A DNA stretch of 64,000 nt. Origin: Armillaria gallica. Its lineage: Eukaryota > Basidiomycota > Agaricomycetes > Agaricales > Physalacriaceae. Shown here in pieces: positions 11,158 to 23,290 of this stretch. Below the pieces are notes generated by a model. The model saw only the letters and a list, made by a program, of their open reading frames with translations. It made no database searches and was not told the DNA's origin. A program made the position numbers and the translations under genes. Positions within the stretch are counted from its first letter, which is position 1; the number at the start of each line of letters is the position of its first letter. The stretch is from assembly GCA_037576215.1 (NCBI GenBank), contig JBANDB010000011.1, forward strand, positions 1,054,001 through 1,118,000. Direction: 5' to 3'.

Positions 11158-13958
11158 AAGTAGTCTGATTCGATGTCTTCACCTTGCGTGATTTTGTTGA
11201 ATTTGAAGTACCGGCTTGCACCTACTCTTGCCAGCCTTATGAAGGTCACCTCTAGCTTTACTAAGAAGTTCTGCGTGTAGTACTGTTTAGAGTCTCTTGT
11301 AATTGGCGACTCGCCACATTACCGGTGGAGTCTGTTTCGAAACAATTTATTGTGGCTGCAAAAAAGCCTCGACTTGCGGGTGCTTGGAAGACGGAAAATA
11401 CAGAATGAGGCCTAGGCCGCGAACACTGAAAGGGCTTCGACCCACTGAAATTACACGAGTGCGCGACGCGTGATGGGTGGCGAGTATGCCGCCGGCACGC
11501 GATGTTCAAAAACGGAAATCAATTTCATATTCTCCTTTCTTCTCGACCACCTCTACGACCAACGACGATGGCTCGACGATGAGGGCGTTATGTCGACCTC
11601 CGAGTGTCTCGTCACTTTCCTGTCTTCACCCTTATCTACCTAGCCGCGCTTTCAATATTGGCATGATGGTTCGGGCAAACATATATCTCTTATAATAGTA
11701 AGCTCATTGTCGAAGAGTACCACCTCGGAACGTTGCTTATCAGCACTAAATAGGGTCCCAGCGCGATGCAAGAACGACAGGGATGGGTATATGCTATATA
11801 ATCTGACTATGGTGCGTGTCTGATGCTGAGCATCTTAGGAGCCTTCCAGGAGACATGCTTCGTTCAACCGAGGACCCGTCATCTTATTACTCATCTAAGC
11901 GGCAAGGTCATACCCCAGGAATCGCATCATCGTCCCACGTGGTCACCTTTTCTCCCAGGCAAGCAGAGATCCTTAGCTTTGGGCAATCACCCCGGCGATG
12001 GGATCGAAATTCAAGTACGCCTCTATTGACAACACCTACAGTCCCGGCGGCTGTGGTGGCATGTAATTGGCTATAACGTTTGATATATCAGGCACGGTAT
12101 GCCCATTTTTCGGCGCTTTCTCCTGCTTCTCTGATCTCCGTTTTCAGACTCTGTGCGGTACTGCCGACCTGGATGTTTATTCCCATGAACCCCTCCCCAG
12201 GATGATTCGTCGAACGCCGTTCTAACGACCGATATTCGGTTTGGGGAACGCGACTCGGCTCATGGATGAGGCTTGTAGCTAATACAAGTTGATGGAAGCA
12301 AGCTGTGATCATATTGGACCCAGCCTGGCAGTTCGAGTCATGGTACGTGTCTTATCTCCTTTTGTTGAGAAGCCGGGCGCTGATGGGTAGTATCCTGATC
12401 ACGTCCCTGGACAGAAATGTGATGTTGTGAGCGACTCTAGTACATGAGTGCACGGTTTGTCGTTCCATGATTTGTACACCGGCTACACTCTTGTTTCCAA
12501 GGTTGTTGTAGTAACTCATTTTTGCTCCGAGAAACATGTCCCGCGGAAAGAATATGTCGGTCAGTTATTTAGAAGTAAGCCCGCATTTACCCTATCCTCC
12601 GAATCACAGGTTGCTCATCAGAATTCGAACTAGACCTACCACTCACGATACTTCTCCGGTAATTCTCGCTTGCGTTATATTTGCTTCACATGGCGAGGAT
12701 GATCCTCCAATCGTGGAAGGATCCCATCTTACGACGATCATTACAAAGTCTCGATACCGGTCTGATCTGAGTTTCTCTGATATTCCCTCCCGTCAGTTGG
12801 CCGTCTCGTATCAAGGTCTCAAGCTGAGGGTTCTACACTCAAGTCGAAGCTCCCAGTTCAGCTTTCATACAAGGGAGAATGTGTGCTTTACCCGATTGGT
12901 GTCCGCCAAAGTTCGATGCGTTCCTTATGCCCATTGTTGACCTACCTCCTACTGACTGGCGTAAGCAGAGGTTTCTAGCGGTGCCGTTCATATTTGGGAC
13001 CAAAGCAACGAGGTATCATTGCGGAGCTATAAATCTCTGTCCCATATGGCGATGTTGACGTACATTTTGGTCTCAATCCAACTATTTATCCCAATATAAT
13101 GGGTTGAGGGGACGAATTGCTTAAGAGACATCAGACGAGAGTACAGGATATCAACATTGACCCTTCTCTCACCGGCTATGAAGATAACTGCGATTAGAGT
13201 GGTTGCATCTGTAGTCCCTCCGTGGCTCAGGACTCGGAGTGCGGGTGATAGATCGATCGAATTTTCCCAAACCTCACTGCGGTACTGGGCCTCGGGAGTT
13301 TCTGCCAAGGTCTGTCCAGCGAAATTGCCACCATTAACCCACAATATAGTGGCAGATTGCCGCTGCCACCACTGCTCACAAAGACGGCGGCTCGACGATG
13401 ACGGTTTCTTGTGTTCATCCAGATGCCTGCTGCTAGCCCTGGTATCCCCGTCAAATCCGAATCTGCGCCTCTCATGTGTGTGCGTTTTCCAGTTACTGAA
13501 CGATGGGGCTCCTGGTGGGCGCTAGGCGCATTTGATATCAAAACCAAAATCAACTGGAAAGCTGGAGACAAATATACCTACATAGACGCCGGATATGTGT
13601 ATTCGTCTACATTCATCAACCATAACAGTGCCTGTGCTGTAAGGGCACACGGAAAAGATCAACAGATAAGGAAAACGTCAGCATCGGTGAGTCTGCTTCT
13701 TGAAGGAGAAGTGATCTTTCCACGACGCTGTCAGGTTACCCCCTGAATTTTCACGGCATTCTTCATCAAAGGAAGAAAGGCATAAAGATTTCCCAGGTCC
13801 TCGTCATAAATGCTTCTGACGCCCCCTTCTTTGGAATTGTGAAAAACGGCGCCCGAGTCTGCGTCTCAGTGTTGGTTTCTAGATGACTAAGCTCGGACTT
13901 GGTGCTATGACTCGAGCCGTCCACTCACAAGCTGGACAGAAGTCCCAGAGCTCCCGCG
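11158..13958. other. Repeat-rich stretch shared with 18.0-20.0 kb, no gene
   Basis: 11270-11700, 12090-12340 and 12700-13400 match 18120-18570, 18990-19240 and 19280-20000. The second copy lacks roughly 12350-12690. Small frames in both copies differ by frameshifts, so conserved coding is not supported. A variant of the GCGCTAGGCG word found at 6.0 kb appears near 13520. Confidence 0.45.
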
Positions 13959-14041
13959 ATGTCCTCCCATCAGTCGCCAGCTATTCCATCCCTCGGGAAC
14001 ACTTTCGGAGCTCTCTTTGTCGGAGCCACCATAGCCGCCAT
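13959..14041 (+). pseudogene. Orphan first exon of a DUF6534 gene
   Basis: The sequence encodes MSSHQSPAIPSLGNTFGALF followed by VGATIAAM and then a GT donor, the typical exon 1 of this family. Sequence downstream does not continue with exon 2 but with repeat also seen near 2560-2760, and then with the 3' flank of the next minus-strand copy. It is therefore a 5' fragment on the plus strand, most like the start of the gene at 23291. Confidence 0.7.
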
Positions 14042-14681
14042 GTATGTACCTTTCTTTACATCATTGCGACATTGCTCTGCCACTGCGGAGAACAGAGACT
14101 GCGAACGACCTGCAGATTGAAGCAATGACTATCACAGTCCACAGTGTCTCCACAATCTGGCAGGAGACGAGGCGTCTGAAATGAGGACTAAGGAAATATG
14201 GTTTATTTGCTGCAACCGTCTGTGAGATAGATGTGATTAAAGATTATGCACGTTAGTCCTTGAGACGCAGAAAGTGCCCGAACTATCAACATGAACAGCT
14301 CATCCAGAGTCATCGACGCTGACTGTCGGACTGCCCGGTCCTGGTTTCTTGAGCAAAGAACTCCGCGTGTAGAATTTACCCATACTTAATGGAAGAACCT
14401 GACAGAGACTTAGTGGACGCGCTGGAGAATCCAAAGGCGGATCGCATAGATACATCAGCCGCGGCCTCATACGAGTCTTATTCCACCCAGCAGGCACCAT
14501 TGACTGTTTTCGCTAGCCCTTTCCGTTTTCCGAGGCCGAGAGCAACAGCCGCAAGTCTGAGGTTAGCCACTTGAAGCCAAAATCACACGGTTCGAAGCTT
14601 GAAAGCTGAGAAATACTATGTGTGTTTATCGCCAGTTCAATAAATATTCATTACAAGGCGAAAAGGCACATTAAAGCGCTC

Positions 14682-16689
14682 TCAGACTTGATTATGATCG
14701 AGACCTCCATTTGATTGATCCAACTTATTTTCGAACGAACTCTCAGAGAGTCGCAGACCGATCCTCTGATGTAAATTCTTCATAAGTAATGAAGAGAATA
14801 GTTAAACTAGTGCACCTACCGTTCCTTCAATAGAATCTTCCGAGGCGTGAGAGTTAATCTGGAGCACAGAGAGAGTTGAAAGCTCTCTAAGCTCTGCGTT
14901 TAAGCTGTTTGATTCAACGTGCTCACGCCGGTAATTCAACCTAGCGAACGTAAATTTCCGATAAGAAACAGAAGAATATGACATACATAGCAAGCAGGGA
15001 GTTGATGTAGACTAAATCAGTATGTTGCGCTGTTAGCCAATGTTGGTAAAGAAGGAGCGACACTGACGCTTTGGTATGATGAACTCGACTCCGAGGAAAA
15101 TCAGAGTCTCCGGCCACACAATGTACTGCAAGTATTGGTGAGGTCCTGACATACGGTCAAATCAGGAAAGACGGTCTAACCGAAATGAGAGCGAGCAGCG
15201 AGCATGCACTGTACGTGGTCAGGTCGCACATATGTAAATCCAAAGATGCCGCCACCTTATCGCTAACCCGGATACAAGGACAAGTTGCATTAGACCAAGA
15301 AGGAGAGAGGCCGTGCTATGAATATCGTGGTCAGAAATTTTGGAAATCCTTCAGGAATAGAGTCACGCACGTAGAGAAATCCGTCGCTACTCTGATCTTG
15401 TGCAGGTAATACCACATCATGGGAGATATTGCAAAATCGGCCGCTGTGGCCATGGCAAAAAATATGTAAATTGCTGTCTACAGTATTTGAGTGAATATCC
15501 ACGACCATCCAGAGAATCATGATGCATATCGAATACCTTGAGATCGGGAATGGCCGAGAAATTGGGTGTTATATAACTATCAGGGTTGATTTCATACTGC
15601 ACACGCAGCTATAAAGGTTCACTTACATTCCATAGATAATAACTGAGATGGTGTTGTTAGCGCGATTAGAATGAGAGAATGAATGAATGACGCGTTTACA
15701 TAGTCCGGCTCCTAAAAGAAACATGCGAAATCAGCCAAGTTGCTGAAAAGCAAGAAGTGCAATTGTGGTACCGAGCGAGGCTGCTACTGCAAAAAACTAT
15801 TCAATAGCGATAAGTGCGAGCAGTAGAGTTAATTATTAACGGCATGCTTACTATGAACCACGAGAGATTTTTGTGAAAATGGCGACCAACTACAAATCAA
15901 TTAAAACCTGCTAATATCAATCGTCACTGCCTAAAAAAGACGGACATTTCCATAGCCGGATGGCGTATAGCCTACGAATCATTATGATTAGACTCGAGCC
16001 ACATTGGGGTCACAGTAGGACTCGTACTCTTGAACGTATATGACGATTATTATCTGCGAGGAGCGCTGTTGAGACTTAGGAAGATATCCGAGCTTTAGGA
16101 CTCACATTTATACCCATTTGCACCTGAGTACGAAAACCAGTGCTGTTAGAGACTCGTAATAGTAGACAATTTTACAGTCCAAACTCAATGAATCACCTTG
16201 AAGCTCCTGCATCATATTTTCAGTGAAATTGGAGTCACATCTCGGCTGCCAGAACATACCACACACTGTGTACTAGGACACCGGCCAAGTCCCCGAACAT
16301 ATCAATAAGATAAACGTATAGGGCGTGGGTACTCAGTGCGACGTGAAGAGCATCGAGGACCCTGTCAAGCAATCTAGCAATTCCTCGCCATGAATGAGAT
16401 GAACTGACCAAAGTAGCGCTACCTATTCCATGGCCTTCAGGGTGATGAAAGCTAAGAAAGAGATATGGCGTACAGAATATCGGAAAAGCCACCAATCATG
16501 GGGGTATTTCTTGTAGTAGATGACCGTTTGAAGATTTGTTATGCCGAATAAACTACAAGAGTCAATGCATGAACAGGTATCCTTGAGAATAAGGAATGTC
16601 ACTTACATCGCAGCTATAGTAGCACCGATATAGAGCGCGCCGATAGTGTCTCCGAGGGATGGAGTAACTGTCGAGGGTTGCGAAGACAT
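14682..16689 (-). CDS. DUF6534-family membrane protein, multi-exon (copy in unit B)
   Basis: Starts MSSQPSTVTPSLGDTIGALY at 16689 and ends in TGA at 14682-14684. The exon series matches the copy at 6799-8795: NLQTVIYYKKYPHDW, mini-exon VALLW, VLDALHVALSTHALYVYLID, IIIVIYVQ, RLYAIRLWK, GRHFHKNLSWFI, VAASLGTTIALLAFQ, NPDSYITPNFSAIPDLK, AMATAADFAISPMMWYYLHK, TASLLLGLMQLVLVSGLAI, YIVWPETLIFLGVEFII, VYINSLLAM. The VALLW mini-exon joins the next exon in frame when the 47-base intron starting GTCAGTTC is removed. No in-frame stop was found in the exons read. Divergence from its twin is concentrated at the N- and C-terminal exons. Function unknown. Confidence 0.75.
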
Positions 16690-17659
16690 TGTGGATTACA
16701 AGGAAGGCGTGAAAGAAGCTCTGGGATGTCTGTTCAGTTTTATAATGGATCGGTCAAATTGTCCCGACGACCACGAATTGACACAAAACCATCAACTTAC
16801 CCAGTGTCAAGGTTCCACATCTTGGTTCTTGTGGTTCGGATCTCAACGTCGAGAGGCGAACTATTCAATTCGAAGGATGAAAACCGGACCACTTGGCGCC
16901 GGATCACGGTGTCAGATGGGGGTACTGGTATTTATTCATCCGTCTTGATTCAATGAATGAAGCTGTGAAAATGCATGTGGCTCGACGATGTATAATTGGA
17001 TAGCAGGTGGAAGAGCTCACTCATCCTTCCAAAGCGATGGGGTCGCAGACACGAACCTGGTTCCCTTCTGATCCTTTTCATCTGACTAATGATTATGATG
17101 CCGCAGAGGGGTGTCATAGAATACAGATACTAGGTAGATGGAAGTAAGTATATGGTGCCCACCTTTCAGCGGATAATTGTCCCTCCTGGAGTTTCTTGCT
17201 ACAGCATTTGACTTTGAGGTGCTGTGAACCTTCCGCGAAGCACATTGCTCTGTAGATCGATAGCAGCATGTTCGGAGATGTTATATTCATCTCCTTGATT
17301 ATGGCTGTGGACCCGGCTGTACTCACCTCCCACTGGCGCATCATCACATCACTGGACTCGCGACTCGCATCCCGAAGGCACTGCGGAACAACGGAAACAT
17401 GCTGATCGTGTTTTTGCCACCTGATCTGTGGAGATAAGAATAACTGATGGTGTGTATCAAATTCATCCTGTATGCCATACCTAGCTATCTGTGAGGTCAC
17501 GACTCTGGGCAACGCGAGGTGCCAACGAGATGCCGCCTGAGGCTCATATAGCAATGGTTCCCACGATAGCTCAGACGAGAAGCCCGGCAACGACCGAAAT
17601 GAATTGATGGCGCAAATAAGTTTTCCCACGGGTCTTTCACATTCATTACCGGTGATGGG
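16690..17659. other. Copied upstream region of the DUF6534 gene
   Basis: Homologous to 8796-9470 and 22230-22860. It is presumably the promoter and 5' flank of the minus-strand gene ending at 16689. A minus-strand frame of 171 codons (17114-17629) crosses it but has no family resemblance and is not preserved in the other copies. Confidence 0.45.
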
Positions 17660-18006
17660 TAACGAACATATTCACAGTCTATATCAATTCACTGCTTGCT
17701 ATGTACGTCGTCTTCTTGCGATGGTTATCTGTAGCTCACCTTTGATAGGCTCAACTCCCGATCGAAACACCATTCAAACCAACCAGTATCATGATGAGAC
17801 GAACACAATCTCTACGCTGGTCCGGATCCCACCTCACAGCTCCGAGGCTAACGTCGAAGAAACGGTATGTGTATGTCCGTAATGAGCTGCCATGTTATAT
17901 TCTTACTTTGCGCATTTTTCAGAACATCAGTACTTCATTGTGGGACATCGGTTCCTTTGCTAACCAGGTAGATCCTCTAAAGGAATACCCTGATTGTGGA
18001 GTCTGA
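17660..18006 (+). pseudogene. Orphan 3' tail of a DUF6534 gene (second copy)
   Basis: The remnant reads an SISIHSLLAMY-type exon (about 17670-17705), a polar exon with STLVRIPPHSSEANVEET (about 17810-17870), a GT-AG intron, and NISTSLWDIGSFANQVD ending in TGA at 18004-18006. It mirrors 10830-11157 and lies at the same position in duplicated unit B. Confidence 0.65.
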
Positions 18007-20421
18007 AAGTAGTCTAGTTCGACGTCTTTACCTCGCGTGATTTTGTTGTATTTGCCTTTCTGACTTGCACTGGCTCTTGCCAGCCATATGACGGACACCT
18101 CCAGCTTGCACATACTAAGAGGTTCTGCGCGTAGTACTGTTTAGAGTCTCTTGTAATTGGCGACTCGCCACATTACCGGTGGAGTCTGTTTCGAAACAAT
18201 TTATTGTGGCTGCAAAACAGCCTCGACTTGCGGGTGCTTGGAAGACGGAAAATACAGAATGAGGCCTAGGCCGCGAACACTGAAAGGGCTTCGACCCACT
18301 GAAATTACACGAGTGCGCGACGCGTGATGGGTGGCGAGTATGCCGCCGGCACGCGATTTTCAAAAACGGAAATCAATTTCATATTTTCCCTTCTCGACCA
18401 CATCTACGACCGACGACGGCGACAACGGCTCGACGATGAGGGCGTTATGTCGACTTCCAAGTGTCTCGTCATTTTCCTGTCTTCACCTTTATCTATCTAG
18501 CCGCTCTTTCAGTATTGGCATAATGCAAGCCTGGCTCTTTCATGTTCGGGCAAACATATACCTCGCATAATGGTAAGCTCATTGTCGAAGAGCACCACTC
18601 GGAACGTCGCTTATCAGCATTCTATAGGGTCCTAGCGCGACACAAGAACGAAAGAGATGGTTAAATGCTATATAATTTGACTGTGGTGCGTGTCTGATGC
18701 TGAGCATCGAAACCGAGTTTTTCATTCTTGTTCCAGGAGCCTTCCAGGAGACATGCTTCGTTCAACCGAGTACCTAGCATCATATTATTTATCTCAGCGG
18801 CAAGATCATACCCCAGGAATCGCACCGTCGCTCCATGAGTTCACCTTTTCCTCCTAGCCAAACAGAGATCCTTAGCTTTGGGCAATCATCCTGGTGCTGG
18901 AATTGAAATCCAAGAGCATCTCTTTTTACGGAAAATACAGTCCTGGCGGCTATGGAGGCGCACAATTGGCTATGGCGTTCCATATATCAGGCACGGTATG
19001 ACCATTTTTCGGCGCTTTCTCCTGCTTCTCTGATCTACGTTTCAGAGTCTGTGCGGTACTCCCGACCTGGATAGTTATTCCCATGAACTCCTCTCCAGGA
19101 TGATTCGTCGAACGCCGTTCTAACAACCGATATTCAGTTTGGGGAACGCAACTCGGCTCATGGATGAGGCTTGTAGCTAATACGGGTTGATGGAAACAAG
19201 CCGTGATGATATTGGACCCGGCCTGGCAGTTCGAGGTCATGGTACGTGTATATTGGCGCCGTTTTGTTGAGAAGCGAGGACGATCCTTCCGTGAAAAGGT
19301 CCCATCTTGCGACGGTCCCTACAAAGTCTTCACGCCGGTCTTATCTTAGTTTCTCCGAAACGCCTTGCTGTCCGTTGACCATCCCGTATCGAGGTTCTAC
19401 TAATAGTTCTACATCCAGGTTGAACTGTCGAGTTGAACTCTCAAACGAGGCGCGATGTGTATTACCCTATTTGATGATCGCCGTCCTGTGCGTTCCTTTT
19501 GCTCGATGCTGACCTACCTCCTACTGACTGACCTAAGTAGAGATTACTAGTGGCGTTGTTCATATTTTCGAAATAAGATAAGGATGCGTGGCTATTGCGC
19601 TGAAATCTCGCTGTTCCATATAGCAATGTTGACATACATTTCGGTTTCAATCAAACTATATGTTCCGGTTTTGGAAACGAAACACAATGAGATGCAAGAT
19701 AAAGGGCATGACAACGGAGGGAGATGGTTCTTTTGTGAGACGCCAGACGAGAATACAGTATCAACATTGACTCTTCCCTCACCGGCTACAAAGAAAAAGT
19801 ACGATTTGGATCAGTGTGCGTCCGGCATCCGTAGTCCCTCCGTGGCTCAGGCCCACAAATGCTCGTGACAAAGATATCTATTTTACCCCAGCGTTACTGC
19901 GCTACTCGACCTCGGGAACTTCTGCCAAGAGTTGTCCAACAAAATAGCTAATTTCGGCCTTCGATAGTGACGGATCATTGACGCCACCCACCACCACTAA
20001 CGAAGACGACTAGACGATGAAGGTTTTGTGTGTCCGTCCGGACGCCTGATAAGCCTGGCGTCCCCAGAACATGAACCGCCTCGAACCGCTGGATCACTGG
20101 TAAGGACAACAGAGGAATCGCCGTATACCTAGACTTCGAGAATACGGTCGTTGGTGAGCGGATATTAATATATTTAACAACTACCAAATCAGGCTACATG
20201 TGCTGTTTATACATTGAGGCAACGAACCTGAAGGTAGGACATAGGATATCAATGGCACCAGAGACTCCACAAGATTTCATAATTCAAATGTCCGCGAGCC
20301 ATCTCGCATCCTGTGCCCGTCAAGGTGGAGCTCCACAGGGAATCCTTAACTTGAGTTAAGCAAGCTCAACCATCTCCCGGAATACGCGGCTCGCCTTGGA
20401 GCTCGAATTCTTTCGTCGCCG
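18007..20421. other. Repeat-rich stretch without a recognisable gene
   Basis: Counterpart of 11158-13400. Nothing coding is supported. 20200-20421 is the 3' flank of the next DUF6534 gene. Confidence 0.45.
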
Positions 20422-22106
20422 TCAGTCGGTTGAACGAGAATAGTCGGAGTGGTGACATACATCCGGCAATCCATCTTCCGTAGGCGGTGCAGCTAGCACA
20501 ACATTACGATCCGCATCACTCGTGAACTCTTTGATTGCGTCAATTTGGATGTGTATGTTTGGTCCACGCGACGAGTACGTGGAGGCTTTGGAGATATCTT
20601 TCAGCGAGAAGCTGATTTCGCTAGAACTGTTGATGCCTTCGGCGGCAGTGCGGATACGCTGGCGAGCGTTCAACGTGGCGAGGAGGGAGTTTGAATACAC
20701 TTTGAAAAAGAATCAATACCGGTTAGCGAGCATTTGAAAGTAACTCACGTCGACCCATGCAGAAGAAAAACGTGATGTAGATAAACGTGTTGGGTGCCGT
20801 CAATATCTAGGCATAATCAGCTTCTAGACGAAGATGAAAAGAGAATGTGACTGACGGAGATTAAGGATGCAACGGCACAAATACTTGTGAGAAGGCCGGT
20901 GTTGACGGTGAAAACGATCTGCTTGCGAGTGAGTACCTCTGGAAAAGATGGGAGAAAAGGGACATACGAGTTGGTTTATCATGGTGTCTCTCTTTTGGAA
21001 TCCGGTCCTGGAACGGTGGAGGAGAAGACTGAGAGTGCCAGCAATTAGGACATCTCCGGCGGCGGCAAGAGCATTCACACTGATGGAGAGGTACTTCAGA
21101 GTGGCAAGCTCGGCAAAAGTATGGACGTTAATCAGGCTGGTGGTAAATGTCAGCTAGCGAGCGGCAGGATGATAATGGTACATACGCTAAGATTCCGAAT
21201 GCTAGGAAGGGACGCTGATGAGCGCTTGTCATCGTATAAAACTATGTTAACGTACTAATAACACAGCCTAGAAGGAAGGGTTAGCACTGTCCGGAGAATG
21301 ACATTAGCACAACCCTTACCAAATTCAGTGACGACCAATAACGCAATGATTGCTGTGACAAGAATCTTGCGGTTACTCACTAGTATCTCGGTCGGCTCGA
21401 CAGGCAGGAGAAGAATGAGATCTAACAGGACATACAACGCCAGACACGTAGAGCGAGGAAACTAACGGCAGTTCAGAAAATTAGCAAAGTAAGAGACCAA
21501 GAAACCGACCTCTGAACAAGGAAGGCCGTGAACCCATTGAAAAAAACTTCCGCCATAAGGCTCCTACAAGTCCGTTAACGAACCCAGAAACATAAGAGGA
21601 CGGGTGGCTCACCAAACAGTTCGCTGAAGTTCAGCGACATTACCATAGTGGGTGATAAGATAGGTATAGACTGCACGCAGTTAGCTCAGATCGGCACTAA
21701 CGCAGGCATCGGAGCATGTAAAACACCTTACCTGTATGGCATATAAGCGCCTGATGCACCGTATCGAACACGATGACGGCCACCACCTGGGGCATACGGT
21801 TAGCCAAAAACGGGGGGGAAAAGAGCATTGAACGTACGACTGACTTCAGTGGCCACTGATCATGCTGGTGCGTAAAATAATACCATGCTTGTACACATGA
21901 AACTGAAACACCATGTTGAGAATAGAGGATGAGGTATATGCGAAGAACGCTTACCACCATGCAGACTGACGGAAAAAAGGGCAAAATTTAGAGGGGAAAG
22001 GATGGGCACAAGTGACAGAGGACATGACATACATTGCCGCAACGACGACACCGATGAACGCCACCCCCATCCTGTGCAGCGAAGGAGCTTTTTAGCCGGA
22101 CATCAT
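20422..22106 (-). CDS. DUF6534-family membrane protein with a stop at codon 4
   Basis: Exons read in order on the minus strand: a short first exon (ATG at 22106/22103), VSCVQAWYYFTHQHDQWPLK, VVAVIVFDTVHQALICHT, AVYTYLITHYGNVAELQRT, SLMAEVFFNGFTAFLVQ, FLALRVWR-like, NRKILVTAIIALLVVTEF, FAELATLKYLSISVNALAAA followed by GDVLIAGTLSLLLHRSRTGF, KQIVFTVNTGLLTSICAVA, ILTAPNTFIYITFFFCMGR, and a last exon starting VYSNSLLATLNARQRIRTAA and ending in a stop at 20422. This is the most canonical DUF6534 protein in the window, with all expected blocks. Oddity: the first exon reads Met-Ser-Gly then TAA (22092-22094); an in-frame ATG follows at 22070 (MGVAFIGVV). Either a one-base nonsense change (TCA to TAA would do it) or a start at the later ATG. 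Confidence 0.8.
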
Positions 22107-23290
22107 TCGGAAAAACGGTGTCGACCACCCACGTCGCATTAAGTGAGAAATCAGGTATCATTTTTCAGCGAAGGGAACGTGAGTGATAGTGAACGGGTGG
22201 ATGTTCGGGAGGAAGAGGCAGGTATCCAAGATCGAGCGTATGAAGGAGGCTGTGAAAATGCATGCGGATCGACAATGTATGATTTGATATCAGCGGAAGA
22301 GCTGACTTATTCTATGAAAGCGATGGTGTCGCGGACGTGAACATGGCTTCCTTCCGATTGATTATGATGTCACAGAGCAAGGGCGGTGTTACTAGATAGA
22401 TGGAAGCAAGATAGAAGTAAATATATGGTGCTGTGCATTTAGTAGATGATCGTCCCGCCTCAGGCTGACCAGTGACGATTCCTGCACAGCATTTGCTTTT
22501 AAGGTGCTGTGAGCCTTTGGCGAAGCACGTTACTCTGTAGCACGGTAATAGCGTGTTCGGAGACGCAGTATTCGTCTCCTTGATCAGTGGACCCGGCTGC
22601 TTGGTATTTACTCACCGCCCACCACATCATCACCCTACTGGACTCGCATCCCGAAGGCACCGCGGAACCACGGAAACAGGCTGATCGTGTTTTTGCCAGA
22701 TGATCTGTGGAGATAAGAATAGCTGATGTTGCTTATCAACTCTATCCCGTACTCCATCAATTCATACCCAGCTGCTCGTGAGGTAATGGCTGTGGGGAAC
22801 AAGTGGAGAACGCGACGGTGCCGCCGGCACGACTTGTTCGAAAGCGGAAAGCAATTTCATATCCACTTCCTCTCACTTTTTTTTTTTTTTTGAACTCTGC
22901 ATTTAATTAACCGCACTTCCTCTCACTGACGAGTACACCATCATCGCCGCCGCCACCTACGAAGACAATGGGTTGACGAGGATCTCACTAAGGAAAGCCT
23001 AGCATGGACCACGGTCAGCCTTTCACTATGATTCGCAGTGCGCGGAGTAACCGTTCTCATGATATCGGAACAAAGGCGAGCGGGAACTTGAGATAAAAAT
23101 GCACATAGGGACATGCGGTATACATGTTTCTCCAGCCGCATCAATCTTTATTAGCACTGCCTGTGCTTTATCTGTGGCATCATGTTCATTAACTCATCAT
23201 GAATGAGGGATCACTTTGCTACCGTTTCACTCAGCGCCATATCTAAGCTAACCAGACGTCCCCAGAGATCCCTCAACGTCTTATCTCACA
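22107..23290. promoter_or_regulatory. Divergent intergenic region between two DUF6534 genes
   Basis: About 1.2 kb separates two head-to-head DUF6534 genes. 22230-22690 repeats the upstream region found at 8850-9470 and 16730-17400. 22800-22980 resembles the block near 340-600 and 9530-9770. A run of 14 T lies near 22880. No clear TATA box was fixed. Confidence 0.4.

Larger units (their letters stand above)
6330..12340. repeat. Segmental duplication unit A (approximate limits)
   Basis: Large parts are near-identical to 14290-19240. Examples: 6540-6740 with 14420-14620; the DUF6534 gene 6799-8795 with 14682-16689; 8850-9470 with 16730-17400; 10760-11160 with 17640-18010; 11270-11700 with 18120-18570; 12090-12340 with 18990-19240. 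Unit A carries about 1 kb (9500-10750) not present at the matching place in unit B. Weaker similarity continues to 12650-13400 against 19260-20000. The unit holds one complete minus-strand gene and one plus-strand 3' tail fragment. Confidence 0.75.
14290..19250. repeat. Segmental duplication unit B (approximate limits)
   Basis: Direct repeat of the unit at 6330-12340 with the same order: 3' flank, minus-strand DUF6534 gene, its upstream region, inverted 3' tail fragment, unexplained repeat. Parts of the gene body (for example around 7750-8100 against 15650-16000) look practically identical, while the ends have diverged more, which suggests gene conversion or strong constraint in the middle. 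Confidence 0.75.

Noticed and set aside
17114..17629. 171-codon minus-strand frame upstream of a DUF6534 gene
   Set aside because: The homologous upstream regions at 8.8-9.5 and 22.2-22.9 kb do not keep this frame open.
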